The position numbers were made by a program, and so were the translations under genes. A model generated the notes under the pieces. That model saw only the letters and a program-made list of their open reading frames with translations. It ran no database searches and was not told the DNA's origin. 64,000 nucleotides of DNA from NCBI RefSeq assembly GCF_900460525.1, contig NZ_UHIY01000001.1:1674001-1738000 (forward strand), given 5' to 3'. This stretch comes from Yersinia kristensenii (GTDB lineage: Bacteria; Pseudomonadota; Gammaproteobacteria; Enterobacterales; Enterobacteriaceae). This document shows, piece after piece, positions 34,851 through 44,216 of the stretch (position 1 is its first letter; the number at the start of each line of letters is the position of its first letter).

Positions 34851-35399
34851 ATGGCCAGCAGAGGCGTAAACAAAGTGATTTTGGTCGGGAATTTGGGCCA
34901 AGACCCGGAAGTCCGCTACATGCCGAACGGCGGCGCTGTTGCCAATATCACCCTGGCAACTTCCGAAAGCTGGCGTGATAAAGCCACTGGCGAGCAGAAA
35001 GAAAAGACGGAATGGCACCGGGTGGTGTTGTTCGGTAAGCTAGCTGAAGTTGCTGGTGAATATCTGCGCAAAGGCTCTCAGGTCTATATTGAAGGCGCTC
35101 TACAGACCCGTAAGTGGACAGATCAGGCGGGTGTTGAGAAATACACCACAGAAGTTGTGGTTAACGTGGGTGGCACCATGCAAATGCTGGGTGGCCGTCA
35201 AGGCGGCGGTGCTCCAGCGGGTGGCGGTGCACCACAAGAGGGCGGCGCACAAGGCGGATGGGGTCAACCTCAGCAGCCACAAGGTGGCAACCAGTTTAGC
35301 GGCGGTCAGACTTCACGCCCGGCTCAGTCTGCACCAGCAGCACAACCCCAAGGCGGCAATGAGCCACCAATGGATTTTGACGACGATATCCCGTTCTGA
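34851..35399 (+). CDS. ssb: Single-stranded DNA-binding protein
   Basis: Tetrameric OB-fold protein that coats single-stranded DNA in replication, repair and recombination. 182 residues. The OB fold covers about 1-112 ([18 protein letters not shown]...), then a glycine/glutamine/proline-rich linker and the conserved acidic tip MDFDDDIPF that recruits partner proteins. The start at 34851 follows CAGGAG; an in-frame upstream ATG at 34809 would break the conserved N-terminus. Confidence 0.98.
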   Translation: MASRGVNKVILVGNLGQDPEVRYMPNGGAVANITLATSESWRDKATGEQKEKTEWHRVVLFGKLAEVAGEYLRKGSQVYIEGALQTRKWTDQAGVEKYTTEVVVNVGGTMQMLGGRQGGGAPAGGGAPQEGGAQGGWGQPQQPQGGNQFSGGQTSRPAQSAPAAQPQGGNEPPMDFDDDIPF

Positions 35400-35425
35400 T
35401 CCCTGTCATTTAAAACAGAGAAATC

Positions 35426-35452
35426 AAACCCAGTGTAATAGCTGGGTTTTTT
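35426..35452 (+). terminator. ssb terminator
   Basis: AAACCCAG / CTGGGTTT hairpin followed by TTTT; hipA converges from the other side. Confidence 0.85.
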
Positions 35453-35463
35453 ATATTGGTCAA

Positions 35464-36792
35464 TCAGGGCATTGCCGCTATTTTTTCGCACTGCCGATGA
35501 AGACCTGTGAGGATACTTTCTGCTAAATCAGTTGGAAAATTAGCGGGGAGTCGAGCTTGTATTTGTGTGATGACTCTCGGGGTAGCGGTAATAATTTCAT
35601 CAATAATGCTGTCAGCCTGAGCAGCTCCCAGCCCAACAATCTCGGCCTGTTTTCGCCAATGGCGTCGCTGTATCTGGTTAATTAAATAGTAATTTTTACT
35701 CCCTCGCACCGCCATCGCTAACTTGGTTTTCTGGGCCGCAATTTGATTACGGCCCGCCCCGATAATCGGATGGGTTGATAGCACATCATAAAGTGGGGTG
35801 AGATGGTAATGGTTGGCGGGCAGATGTGTAATGCTGAAATTTTTTGCATGTCCATCCGTTGCTGCCAGTAACCAGAAAATAATTTGTGCTTTAAAGAAGA
35901 CTTTTCTGTCTTCACTGGCATTATCCGAGCCACTTAAAATCTCCATGATGGTTGTAATACCGGGGCCACCATCCGTTTGATATTTTTTTAAGGGGGAAGT
36001 CCCAGTCGCTTGGCACATATCCTCTTGCGGTAACCTGACAATCCAGCGGCTATCATTCGATAGTCGTCGGTCAAAACGTTCAACAATCAATGCTTTTTGG
36101 TCTTCAAATTGGCCAATTTCACAACTGGCAACCGGTAAGTTATAACTTGCCAGAATTTTTGCACACAGCCATTCATTTTCAACCGAGGTCCTCATATCAG
36201 CTTGCATATTGCCGACTAAGCCCAACGGAAGTTTGAAGATATGGGTGGTGGGAGTGCTGCCTAATGGGAGGCACCATCGGTTGTCGTGAAACAAAAGAGC
36301 TGTTTTTTCTTGTGCCCCTGCGATAGACAATCTGAGATCCTCATCGTGTTCAGGGCGCACAAATGCATTGTCAGATAATGAGTTTCGTAGGATGCGAGCC
36401 ACATCGCTTTCTGTTAGTGGTTGTTGTTGAATTGAGAATAGATCAGAGGGAGGAGCATCATCAGTTAGCAATTGTATTGCACCGACACAATCTCTTCCTA
36501 ATTCAAACAGTAGATCGAAAGGGTTAATACTGTCAGCGTGATATTTAGTTGCCAGACGTCGCCGGATATCATCGCTATCGGGTAATAAATTATCAAAATA
36601 GTCCCGGACAATATTGCCTCTATAAACCTGATTATTGGCCGTAAAAGGCAATGATAATGACAGCGGGCGGCCTTGTTCGTTTGCTAGCCATTCCTGGGCA
36701 TAAGTCAGTGATTCTTCACCTCGATTTTTTCCCCAATAGCCAACATGTTGACCATTCATCCAGATATTGAGCCGTTGAATGCGACGAGCCAT
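35464..36792 (-). CDS. hipA: HipA-type serine/threonine kinase toxin
   Basis: Toxin of a type II module. In E. coli HipA phosphorylates glutamyl-tRNA synthetase, causing growth arrest and persistence. 442 residues (E. coli 440) with colinear similarity. Intact key parts: autophosphorylated serine Ser156 in RLSIAGAQEKTALL, catalytic Asp313 in ATDGHAKNFS, metal-binding Asp336 in TPLYDVLS, and the P-loop-like region. It starts 1 bp after hipB with a GAGG site inside hipB, so the pair is translationally coupled. The module separates ssb from ghxP, so it is probably acquired. Intact residues suggest an active kinase. Confidence 0.92.
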   Translation of the reverse strand: MARRIQRLNIWMNGQHVGYWGKNRGEESLTYAQEWLANEQGRPLSLSLPFTANNQVYRGNIVRDYFDNLLPDSDDIRRRLATKYHADSINPFDLLFELGRDCVGAIQLLTDDAPPSDLFSIQQQPLTESDVARILRNSLSDNAFVRPEHDEDLRLSIAGAQEKTALLFHDNRWCLPLGSTPTTHIFKLPLGLVGNMQADMRTSVENEWLCAKILASYNLPVASCEIGQFEDQKALIVERFDRRLSNDSRWIVRLPQEDMCQATGTSPLKKYQTDGGPGITTIMEILSGSDNASEDRKVFFKAQIIFWLLAATDGHAKNFSITHLPANHYHLTPLYDVLSTHPIIGAGRNQIAAQKTKLAMAVRGSKNYYLINQIQRRHWRKQAEIVGLGAAQADSIIDEIITATPRVITQIQARLPANFPTDLAESILTGLHRQCEKIAAMP

Positions 36793-36793
36793 A

Positions 36794-37093
36794 TTACCAA
36801 TCCTCTTGTTTTGACGGTAAATCTATCGTCTGGCTTTGTTCTGGCTGGTGGGTTTTATTGGGATGCGCGCTGGCGTTTTTTTTCTCACCAAGGATCAGTT
36901 CTACGTCTAAAAGTTGTAATACTTTAAAAAGCCGTTCAACACTGGCCGAGGCGGGATCAGCTTCAAGCTTTGCATAGGACTGCTGGGTGATACCTAACAG
37001 TTGTGCCAGGCTGGCCTGAGTCAGCCCTTTATTTTTTCGAAAACCAATCAACGTAGGGCGTAATTGACTCAAAATTTTAATGGGATAGTCCAT
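36794..37093 (-). CDS. hipB: HipB-type antitoxin and autorepressor
   Basis: 99-residue antitoxin with a Cro/CI-type helix-turn-helix (about residues 14-68, including LTQASLAQLLGITQQSYAKLE). A disordered polar tail ends in tryptophan (QEDW), like the C-terminal Trp tail of E. coli HipB that acts as a degradation signal. It neutralises HipA and, with it, represses the operon. The ATG at 37093 follows AGAGG; a TTG one codon earlier is less likely. Five palindromes just upstream are its likely operators. Confidence 0.9.
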   Translation of the reverse strand: MDYPIKILSQLRPTLIGFRKNKGLTQASLAQLLGITQQSYAKLEADPASASVERLFKVLQLLDVELILGEKKNASAHPNKTHQPEQSQTIDLPSKQEDW

Positions 37094-37131
37094 CAAGACC
37101 TCTCAGCAGAGAATGGTGCGCAATAGCAAAA

Positions 37132-37257
37132 TACAGCGTCTAAACTGTAATTCCATAATACAGCTAATAAGTTGTAAAAGTAAAATACAGGCTATAAGTT
37201 GTAAATAATAAATACAGCTTTTAGGTTGTTATTGTAAGTTACAACCTAAAGGCTGTT
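37132..37257. promoter_or_regulatory. Array of five operator-like palindromes upstream of hipBA
   Basis: Five 18-bp sites at 37132, 37159, 37186, 37213 and 37240, each exactly 27 bp from the next. Sequences run TACAGCGTCTAAACTGTA, TACAGCTAATAAGTTGTA, TACAGGCTATAAGTTGTA, TACAGCTTTTAGGTTGTT, TACAACCTAAAGGCTGTT; consensus TACAR-N8-YTGTW. The last two also pair as a hairpin. HipB binding is inferred from position; E. coli hipB has several operators of a different sequence. Confidence 0.8.
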
Positions 37258-37358
37258 TTTATGCCTATATCAGAATAAATAGCGTTATCGGGCACTCGAC
37301 TATAATAACTTCTGTACCGTTATAACTTTCTCGGTCATTCATCATATGGGGCTTGGTT

Positions 37359-38027
37359 ATGGTCATTGTTCACCATCTGAATAATTCACGTTCGCAACGA
37401 ATCTTGTGGATGCTGGAAGAGTTACAAGTTCCCTATGAGTTGAAGCGCTATCAGCGCGACCCCGGCAGCTTGTTGGCTCCGCCTGAGCTGAAAAAAATCC
37501 ATCCATTGGGGAAATCGCCAGTGATTACTGATGGCGACCTGACGCTGGCGGAATCAGGAGCCATTATCGAGTATTTACAGGAAACCTATGATGCACAGGG
37601 CTTATTTAAGCCTACCGGCCATTATGATCGCCAACAATTCCGCTACTGGATGCATTATGCTGAAGGGTCATTGATGCCGTTGCTGGTGATGAAACTTATT
37701 TTCAGCCGCTTCGGTGGGCCACCAGTGCCGTGGATTATTCGCCCAGTAGCCAAGGCATTGGGTGATGGGGTACAAAAAAGTTATCTGAATAAGCAAATCG
37801 CCACTCATCGCGATTATCTGGAACAACATTTAACACAGAATCAATGGTTTGCAGGCAGTGATTTTAGTGCCGCCGATATTCAGATGAGTTTTCCTATTGA
37901 GGCAATCAACACCCGCAATGGGCTTGAGGGCTTCCCGAAACTGCAAGATTTCTTGGCGCGAATCCATCAGCGCCCGGCTTATCAGCAGGCGATTGAAAAG
38001 GGCGGTGCTTTCAAATTAGCAAACTGA
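37359..38027 (+). CDS. Glutathione S-transferase family protein
   Basis: 222-residue cytosolic protein with the two-domain GST fold: thioredoxin-like N-terminal half (about 1-78, with HHLNNSRSQRILWMLEEL and the glutathione-contacting LAESGAIIEYL) and an all-helical C-terminal half (including the FSAADIQMSF N-capping motif). It probably conjugates or reduces electrophiles with glutathione; the substrate is unknown. ATG 37359 is preferred to a TTG at 37353. Divergent from hipBA, which may share the intervening control region. Confidence 0.85.
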   Translation: MVIVHHLNNSRSQRILWMLEELQVPYELKRYQRDPGSLLAPPELKKIHPLGKSPVITDGDLTLAESGAIIEYLQETYDAQGLFKPTGHYDRQQFRYWMHYAEGSLMPLLVMKLIFSRFGGPPVPWIIRPVAKALGDGVQKSYLNKQIATHRDYLEQHLTQNQWFAGSDFSAADIQMSFPIEAINTRNGLEGFPKLQDFLARIHQRPAYQQAIEKGGAFKLAN

Positions 38028-38492
38028 TAAATTTATCAACAGTTACGCCAGAAAACGGGTGTGAGGCCGCTCACACTTTGGTTTCCCGCCAGAATAGATG
38101 TTCCCAGACAAATTAATGTAAGAAAATGCATTAAATATTGCTTTCTGGTGTTGATTAGTCGCCATAAATAGCTAGATAATCGTTTGCCTTACAATAAGGC
38201 TATTTTATTTGCCATTTTGAACTTGGGCAGTGCTAAAAATCCTCACGTACCGAGTGTACGCTCCGGTTTTTGCGCGCTGGCCGCGTCCAAACTGCCTGCA
38301 ACAATGACGCTTATTGTAGTTTTTCTTCGATTTTTTTCAGTCATGCGTGTTTCCAGCTAATCGTTTGCTATTTTCTCCGTCATATCGGCGTTGGGGGAAT
38401 TGACGAGTTAATCGGCAGGGACGGAAACGATTACGTTTGGAAAGGACGCGGGCTTGTTGACTACTTTAAAATGACACACAGGGGACATAACC
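38028..38492. other. Intergenic region between the GST gene and ghxP
   Basis: 465 bp without a gene. It holds GTGTGAGGCCGCTCACAC (38059-38076), an imperfect hairpin with flanking A and T runs (38234-38271), which is probably a terminator or dispersed repeat, and a PurR-like site (38421-38436). Confidence 0.5.
38421..38436 (+). promoter_or_regulatory. PurR-box-like site upstream of ghxP
   Basis: ACGGAAACGATTACGT matches the PurR consensus ACGCAAACGTTTTCGT at 13 of 16 positions. It lies 57 bp before a purine permease, which fits purine repression; binding is inferred. Confidence 0.5.
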
Positions 38493-39860
38493 ATGTCTAG
38501 CACCAATCCTCAGGCGAACCAGGCAGTCAAGCCAAAAGGTTCGCTTGATGCGTTTTTCAAGCTTAGTGAACGTGGTAGTAATGTGCGCCAGGAAGTGCTG
38601 GCCGGTCTGACGACTTTTCTTGCCATGGTCTATTCGGTCATTGTTGTGCCGAGCATGTTGGGTAAAGCGGGCTTCCCCCCAACCGCAGTGTTTGTTGCTA
38701 CCTGTCTGGTGGCTGGCTTGGGTTCTTTGCTGATGGGCTTGTGGGCTAATTTGCCCATGGCCATTGGCTGCGCCATCTCATTGACGGCGTTTACCGCATT
38801 TAGCTTGGTATTGGGCCAGCACATCAGTATTCCTGTCGCCTTGGGCGCGGTATTCCTGATGGGCGTGCTGTTTACTATTATCTCCGTCACCGGTATTCGC
38901 TCGTGGATATTGCGTAACTTGCCGATGGGCGTAGCACATGGCACCGGCATTGGTATTGGCTTGTTTTTGCTGCTGATTGCGGCAAACGGTGTCGGCCTGG
39001 TCATCAAAAACCCTATAGAAGGTTTGCCAGTCGCGCTAGGTGCTTTTACTTCTTTCCCGGTCATTATGACGTTATTGGGCTTGGCGGTGATTTTCGGTTT
39101 GGAAAAACTGCGGGTACCGGGCGGCATTCTGTTGGTGATTATCGCCATCTCAGTTATCGGCCTGATTTTTGATCCAAGTGTGACTTATCAAGGGCTGTTC
39201 GCCATGCCAAGTCTGGCAGATGCTAACGGTAACTCATTGATTTTCAGTCTTGATATCATGGGCGCACTGAATCCTGTGGTGCTGCCAAGTGTGTTGGCGC
39301 TGGTGATGACGGCGGTCTTTGATGCTACTGGCACCATTCGCGCGGTCGCCGGGCAAGCCAACTTGCTGGATAAAGACGGCCAGATTATCAGTGGCGGCAA
39401 AGCGCTGACCTCTGACTCCGTCAGCAGCATCTTCGCCGGTTTGGTCGGTGCAGCACCGGCAGCGGTTTACATTGAATCTGCGGCGGGCACGGCGGCGGGT
39501 GGCAAAACTGGCCTGACCGCCACTGTCGTCGGTATCCTATTCTTGCTGATTTTGTTCCTCTCGCCGCTTTCCTATTTGGTTCCAGTTTATGCGACGGCTC
39601 CGGCGCTGATGTATGTCGGTTTGTTGATGCTGAGCAACGTCGCCAAATTGGATTTCGAAGATTTCGTTGATGCGATGTCTGGCCTGCTCTGCGCAGTGTT
39701 TATCGTGCTGACGTGTAATATCGTCACCGGCATTATGCTGGGCTTCAGTTCACTGGTAATCGGCCGTATTTTCTCTGGTGAATGGCGTAAATTGAATCTT
39801 GGCACCGTGATTATCGCGGTTGCGCTGGTGGCCTTCTATGCTGGCGGCTGGGCAATCTAA
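38493..39860 (+). CDS. ghxP: Guanine/hypoxanthine permease
   Basis: Proton-coupled purine importer of the NCS2 family, AzgA-like branch. 455 residues with 12-14 membrane helices. The sequence is closely colinear with E. coli GhxP (YjcD), including [20 protein letters not shown] and [20 protein letters not shown], and the following gene yjcE keeps the same order. The ATG follows AGGGGA. A PurR-like site upstream suggests purine control. The specificity for guanine and hypoxanthine follows the E. coli protein. Confidence 0.93.
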   Translation: MSSTNPQANQAVKPKGSLDAFFKLSERGSNVRQEVLAGLTTFLAMVYSVIVVPSMLGKAGFPPTAVFVATCLVAGLGSLLMGLWANLPMAIGCAISLTAFTAFSLVLGQHISIPVALGAVFLMGVLFTIISVTGIRSWILRNLPMGVAHGTGIGIGLFLLLIAANGVGLVIKNPIEGLPVALGAFTSFPVIMTLLGLAVIFGLEKLRVPGGILLVIIAISVIGLIFDPSVTYQGLFAMPSLADANGNSLIFSLDIMGALNPVVLPSVLALVMTAVFDATGTIRAVAGQANLLDKDGQIISGGKALTSDSVSSIFAGLVGAAPAAVYIESAAGTAAGGKTGLTATVVGILFLLILFLSPLSYLVPVYATAPALMYVGLLMLSNVAKLDFEDFVDAMSGLLCAVFIVLTCNIVTGIMLGFSSLVIGRIFSGEWRKLNLGTVIIAVALVAFYAGGWAI

Positions 39861-39875
39861 GTTGTGAATCTTTGC

Positions 39876-39906
39876 TGGCATCGGGATGAGTATGTTCCCG
39901 ATGCCA
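39876..39906 (+). terminator. Probable ghxP terminator
   Basis: 11-bp stem TGGCATCGGGA / TCCCGATGCCA, with a T5 run 7 bp further on. Confidence 0.6.
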
Positions 39907-40073
39907 CTCTCCTTTTTAATATCCCTACTGTCTTTGTTTTTCTTGCCTTCAGTTAGCGATTTTTTTCCCCATTCCGCAACAAATTGATCTACTATCAAAA
40001 GCTACGCTCCGGCCCTGTCTATGGGGGGAGGCGGTCAGGTTTCAAGTTGAGTTGAGTTGAGTCTAAGGAAAGC

Positions 40074-41723
40074 ATGGAAATCTTTTTTACAATCCTCATC
40101 CTGATTTTGGTGGTATCGCTTTCCGGCGTTGTCACTCGGATGTTGCCGTTTCAAATCCCCCTCCCATTGATGCAGATTGTTTGTGGTGCCTTATTGGCAT
40201 TTCCCCACTTTGGTTTGCATGTTGATTTCGACCCGGAATTATTCTTGGTGCTGTTTATTCCGCCGCTGTTATTTGCTGACGGCTGGAAAACACCAACGCG
40301 CGAGTTTATCCATCACGGGCGGGAAATATTTGGTCTGGCCCTGGCTTTAGTGTTGGTCACAGTGGTGGGTGTCGGCTACCTGATTTACTGGATGGTGCCG
40401 GGTATTCCGCTGGTCGCCGCTTTTGCGCTAGCGGCGGTATTGTCGCCAACTGATGCGGTGGCGTTGTCCGGTATTGTGGGGAAAGGGCGCATACCTAAAT
40501 CAATTATGGGCGTCCTGGAAGGGGAGGCATTGATGAATGATGCTTCCGGTCTGGTGGCGCTGAAATTTGCCATTGCCGTGGCGATGGGCACCATGGTGTT
40601 TACGGTTTCTGGCGCGACGTTAGAATTCCTGAAAGTGGCGATTGGTGGCCTGTTGGCCGGTGTGGCCGTCACTTGGCTATACAGTAAATCGCTGCGTTTG
40701 ATGAGCCGCTGGAGTGGTGATGATCCGGCAACACAAATCGTCCTGCTGCTGTTGTTGCCGTTTGCCTCTTACTTGATTGCCGAACATATTGGCGTTTCCG
40801 GTATTTTGGCCGCAGTGGCGGCGGGGATGACCATCAGCCAATCTGGCGTGATTCGTAACGCACCACTGACCATGCGATTACGCGCCGACAGTGTATGGTC
40901 GATGTTAGAATTCGTGTTTAACGGCATGGTGTTTATCCTGCTGGGCCTACAGTTACCGGGCATTCTGGAAACCTCGATTGTGCAGGCCGAACTGGACCCG
41001 ACGATCCAAACTTGGAATTTGTTCGCCGATGTTGCCATCATTTATGGTGCCTTGTTGGTGCTGCGTTTCAGCTGGTTGTGGTCGATGAAGAAAATCAGCA
41101 AACGAGTGTTGACCAAGCGGCCATTGGAGTTTAGCAATTACACTACCCGCGAACTGTGGGTTGCTTCATTCGCCGGGGTGCGCGGGGCAATTACATTAGC
41201 CGGTGTGTTGTCCATTCCGTTATTCCTCAGCGATGGCTCGGCCTTCCCATCCCGTTACCAATTGGTATTTATCGCCACAGGCGTGATTTTACTATCAGTC
41301 ATTGTTGGGGTAATTGCTTTGCCACCATTACTGCGTGGTGTGGTGATGGCCGATAAGAGTGCCAGCCGCGAAGAAATTCGTTTGGCGCGGGCGGCAGCGG
41401 CGGAAGTGGCGATTGTCAGCTTGAATAAGATGGAAGAGCGCTTGGCCGCCAGCAGTGAGGAGAATATCGACCCTGAATTACTGAAAGAAGTCAGTTCACG
41501 GGTGATTGGTACTTTGCGGCGGCGAACTGGCAGCAAAGATGAAATCGAAAATACCTTATTGATAGAAAATCTGGAGCGGCGTTTCCGCTTAACGGCCTTG
41601 CGGGCTGAGCGTGGCGAGCTGTATCACTTGCGCGCCACACAGAAAATCAGTAACGAAACCCTGCAAAAACTGCTGCATGATTTGGATCTGTTAGAAGCGC
41701 TGTTAATCGAAAAAGAAGGTTAA
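40074..41723 (+). CDS. yjcE: CPA1-family sodium/proton antiporter YjcE
   Basis: 549-residue inner-membrane antiporter, same length as E. coli YjcE. About 11-12 membrane helices fill residues 1-420, including the ion-site motifs LSPTDAVALSGI (about 123-134) and EGEALMNDASGLVALK (about 149-164). A cytoplasmic, charged helical tail (about 425-549) follows. Likely exchanges Na+ or K+ for protons; ion preference is not readable. ATG after TAAGGAA. Order ghxP-yjcE as in E. coli. Confidence 0.9.
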   Translation: MEIFFTILILILVVSLSGVVTRMLPFQIPLPLMQIVCGALLAFPHFGLHVDFDPELFLVLFIPPLLFADGWKTPTREFIHHGREIFGLALALVLVTVVGVGYLIYWMVPGIPLVAAFALAAVLSPTDAVALSGIVGKGRIPKSIMGVLEGEALMNDASGLVALKFAIAVAMGTMVFTVSGATLEFLKVAIGGLLAGVAVTWLYSKSLRLMSRWSGDDPATQIVLLLLLPFASYLIAEHIGVSGILAAVAAGMTISQSGVIRNAPLTMRLRADSVWSMLEFVFNGMVFILLGLQLPGILETSIVQAELDPTIQTWNLFADVAIIYGALLVLRFSWLWSMKKISKRVLTKRPLEFSNYTTRELWVASFAGVRGAITLAGVLSIPLFLSDGSAFPSRYQLVFIATGVILLSVIVGVIALPPLLRGVVMADKSASREEIRLARAAAAEVAIVSLNKMEERLAASSEENIDPELLKEVSSRVIGTLRRRTGSKDEIENTLLIENLERRFRLTALRAERGELYHLRATQKISNETLQKLLHDLDLLEALLIEKEG

Positions 41724-41730
41724 TTTACCT

Positions 41731-41760
41731 TAAACCGGCTACTCATCAGTGGCCGGTTTT
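41731..41760. terminator. Shared yjcE/LysR-gene terminator
   Basis: AAACCGGC / GCCGGTTT hairpin between convergent genes, overlapping the end of the LysR gene. Confidence 0.65.
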
Positions 41761-42656
41761 ATCTCAACCAATGAACCATTGGGCCAAAACTCACGGCAGC
41801 GGCTAATCCAAGCTTGCGCACTGTGAGAAAGGTAGCTTCCTTGACGCCATATCAATCCTAATTGCCAAGGCATCAGCGGCTCTAATGGTAGCCACAACAG
41901 CGCGTTTTTATCCAGCCGCTGGCAAATAGGTTCCGGCAAAATGGCGATACCAATATTGGCCTGCACCATGGCGGCCAAAAAGTCCCATTGACCGCTACGC
42001 ACGGCAATTTGGGGGGTAAAACCACCGAGGGTAAAAGCATCCATTAACTGGCGATAAAGGGCAAAATCCTCGTTATAAATCAGGATGGGAAGGTCTGCTA
42101 ACTCGGGAATACTGATGGTGGTGCGGTTAAGCCAAAATGCGGTGCGCGGTACCACCACACAAAGAGGGTGACTGAACAGCGGCAATGATGTCAGCGGCAA
42201 ATTGATATCGGCAGGTAGGGCGGTCAGGGCTAAATCAAGCTCACCGGACAACACAGCTTGTTGCACGGTTAAACCACCGAATTCGGCAATTTGTAGCTCA
42301 ATACCGGGATAACTTCGGCGAAACTCGCTGATAAGCACCGCCATTTGTGTGCCAACCATCGGCGGAATACCTAGCCGCAACCTGCCTTTTTTCAATGAAC
42401 TGATGTCTTCCAGTTCCGCTTCCAACTGCTGAAATTGGTCGAGGATAGCCAGCCCGCGCTGATAAACCGCCTGTCCGCTGTCAGTTAAATGTAGGCGTCG
42501 CCCTTCACGAGTCAATAGACTGCATTCCAATTCATTCTCTAAATTGCGCAGCATTTTGCTGATGGTGGGCTGGGTGACAAACAGTTTCTCCGCTGCTCGA
42601 GTAAAGCTTTGCTGGCGCACCACTTCGACGAAATAACGCAGTGTTCTGATATCCAT
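41739..42656 (-). CDS. LysR-type regulator, probable cidAB regulator
   Basis: 305 residues: winged helix (about 1-60, MDIRTLRYFVEVVRQQSFTRAAEKLFVTQPTISK) and a periplasmic-binding-protein-like effector domain (about 88-290). Divergent from cidA by 139 bp, the classic LysR layout, which suggests it controls cidAB as CidR does in Gram-positives. The inducer is unknown. The ATG at 42656 follows AGGAAA; a TTG five codons earlier is less likely. Confidence 0.88.
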   Translation of the reverse strand: MDIRTLRYFVEVVRQQSFTRAAEKLFVTQPTISKMLRNLENELECSLLTREGRRLHLTDSGQAVYQRGLAILDQFQQLEAELEDISSLKKGRLRLGIPPMVGTQMAVLISEFRRSYPGIELQIAEFGGLTVQQAVLSGELDLALTALPADINLPLTSLPLFSHPLCVVVPRTAFWLNRTTISIPELADLPILIYNEDFALYRQLMDAFTLGGFTPQIAVRSGQWDFLAAMVQANIGIAILPEPICQRLDKNALLWLPLEPLMPWQLGLIWRQGSYLSHSAQAWISRCREFWPNGSLVEIKPATDE

Positions 42657-42795
42657 CTGTTTTCCTGTCAATGAGTGAGGCCTGGGGGAACAAAGTATGC
42701 CATTTAGGCATGATTCTAATGATTTTAATTCATTTTTCGCAAGGTTACCTGCGGCCTATACTGAGCACTGGTAAAATTTCCCACTGGGGTTTCTC

Positions 42796-43221
42796 ATGTC
42801 ATTGGCGTTACGCAGTTTTGCGCCGTCTGTTCTCTCGCGTTTACAGGTGCCGGTTCAGGTGGCGCTGTATGCCGGGCTGTTTATTATTGCTGACCAACTG
42901 GTGAGCCTCTTCCATCTACCATTGCCCGCCAATATCGTCGGCATGTTATTGCTGCTGGCTATGATTATGCTGCGTATTTTACCGGTACGCTGGGTTCAAG
43001 CCGGTTCGCGCTGGCTGTTGGCAGAAATGCTGCTGTTCTTTGTTCCTGCGGTGGTGGCGGTGGTGAATTACGCGCAATTGATTATGGTCGATGGCTGGAA
43101 GATTTTCGCTGTTATTGCGGTCAGCACCACATTGACACTCGCGGCGACGGGGTTGGTGGTTGACCGGGTTTACCGTTTTGAGGTGTGGCTGCAACGCCGC
43201 AAATCTCATCATCATGAATGA
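42796..43221 (+). CDS. cidA: CidA/LrgA-family holin-like protein
   Basis: 141-residue inner-membrane protein with four hydrophobic helices and the family motif LPANIVGMLLLLAMIMLRILP (split at about 43-63). In Staphylococcus CidA-type proteins act with CidB in murein hydrolase control, programmed lysis and metabolite export; the enterobacterial role is less clear. The tail is rich in histidine. Its stop overlaps the cidB start by 8 bp, so the two are coupled. Confidence 0.88.
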   Translation: MSLALRSFAPSVLSRLQVPVQVALYAGLFIIADQLVSLFHLPLPANIVGMLLLLAMIMLRILPVRWVQAGSRWLLAEMLLFFVPAVVAVVNYAQLIMVDGWKIFAVIAVSTTLTLAATGLVVDRVYRFEVWLQRRKSHHHE

Positions 43222-43903
43222 TTTTATTATCAGTATCCTGTGCTTCCTGGCAACCCTGGCTCTTTACTTTGCCAACAAAAAACTCTATCGCCGCCGCCGC
43301 TCATTGCTGCTGATGCCCTTGGTGTTGACCCCGATGGTGTTGGTGTTGCTGCTGGTAGTCACCCATATCTCTTATCAAGATTATATTGGTGAGACACATT
43401 GGTTACTGTGGCTTTTGGGGCCTGCGACCATTGCCTTTGCCGTGCCAGTTTATGAGAATCTGTCGATTATTCGCCGTCACTGGTTGTCTCTCACTGCGGG
43501 CGTTATCACGGCGATTACTGTGGCGGTGGTCAGCTCGGTGTGGTTGGCGAAGTTATTGACCCTCTCGGAAGAAGTGCAGCGCAGCCTGGCGGTACGTTCG
43601 ATCACCACACCTTTTGCGCTGGAAGCCGCAAAGCAGTTGGGCGGGCAGCCGGATTTAGTTGCGCTGTTTGTAGTGATTACCGGGGTCTTTGGCATGGCGG
43701 TCGGGGATTTATTGTTTCTGCGCCTCTCGGTGCGCAGCGGGTTGGCAAAAGGCGCGGGGCTTGGGGCCTCCTCTCACGGTGCCGGTACTGCTAAAGCACA
43801 CGAAATGGGGCAGCAAGAGGGTGTGGTATCCAGCTTGGTGATGATGCTGGCCGGTATTATTACGGTTATTAGCGCACCGCTGATTGGGCATGTACTGTGG
43901 TAA
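43214..43903 (+). CDS. cidB: CidB/LrgB-family membrane protein
   Basis: 229-residue inner-membrane protein with about six hydrophobic segments, LrgB/CidB family (conserved KLLTLSEEVQRSLAVRSITTPFAL and GLGASSHGAGTAKA). Partner of CidA; plant and bacterial relatives transport small carboxylates such as glycolate, pyruvate or lactate. The start at 43214 (MNDFIIS) lies within the end of cidA; an upstream in-frame start at 43160 would overlap it by 62 bp. Confidence 0.88.
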   Translation: MNDFIISILCFLATLALYFANKKLYRRRRSLLLMPLVLTPMVLVLLLVVTHISYQDYIGETHWLLWLLGPATIAFAVPVYENLSIIRRHWLSLTAGVITAITVAVVSSVWLAKLLTLSEEVQRSLAVRSITTPFALEAAKQLGGQPDLVALFVVITGVFGMAVGDLLFLRLSVRSGLAKGAGLGASSHGAGTAKAHEMGQQEGVVSSLVMMLAGIITVISAPLIGHVLW

Positions 43904-44216
43904 TAACAATAACTCATTCTGGATGAGCTATTTTTCTCACTAACCACTCGATACCGCACATCAACTGACCGCAACATCATTAATGCGTGAATAACCGGTA
44001 CTAAAACCATCGGTATTCGCTTCACCATTCCTTGTAACGTATAAAATAACCATATCAATAGAAAGGTTGAATGATGTTGCGACTCGTATTTTGTCAGGGG
44101 CGTAAGATAAAAAACTGCATATACCGGTGAAATTCGGATTTTTTGAATTCCCAATTCGTTATCTAATCCCTCTGGGAACGTTTTTACCTCGTATATTAGA
44201 TAAAAGGAAAGGGATT
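43904..44216. other. cidB-pqaA intergenic region
   Basis: 313 bp, gene-free. A small hairpin CTCAT / ATGAG followed by CTATTTTT (about 43913-43935) may end cidAB. The right part should hold the promoter of the PqaA-like gene; no convincing PhoP box was seen. Confidence 0.45.

Noticed and set aside
37132..37257. Regularly spaced short repeats resembling a small CRISPR array
   Set aside because: Units are imperfect palindromes with 9-bp gaps, too short for spacers, and lie at a toxin-antitoxin promoter; no cas genes are present.
38270..38500. 76-codon open frame before ghxP
   Set aside because: It spans the PurR-like site and ghxP leader and has no recognisable content.
44030..44060. Possible PhoP box (GGTTAT-N5-ACGTTA on the minus strand) upstream of pqaA
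   Set aside because: Only a partial match to the (T/G)GTTTA direct repeat, on the wrong strand and far from the start.
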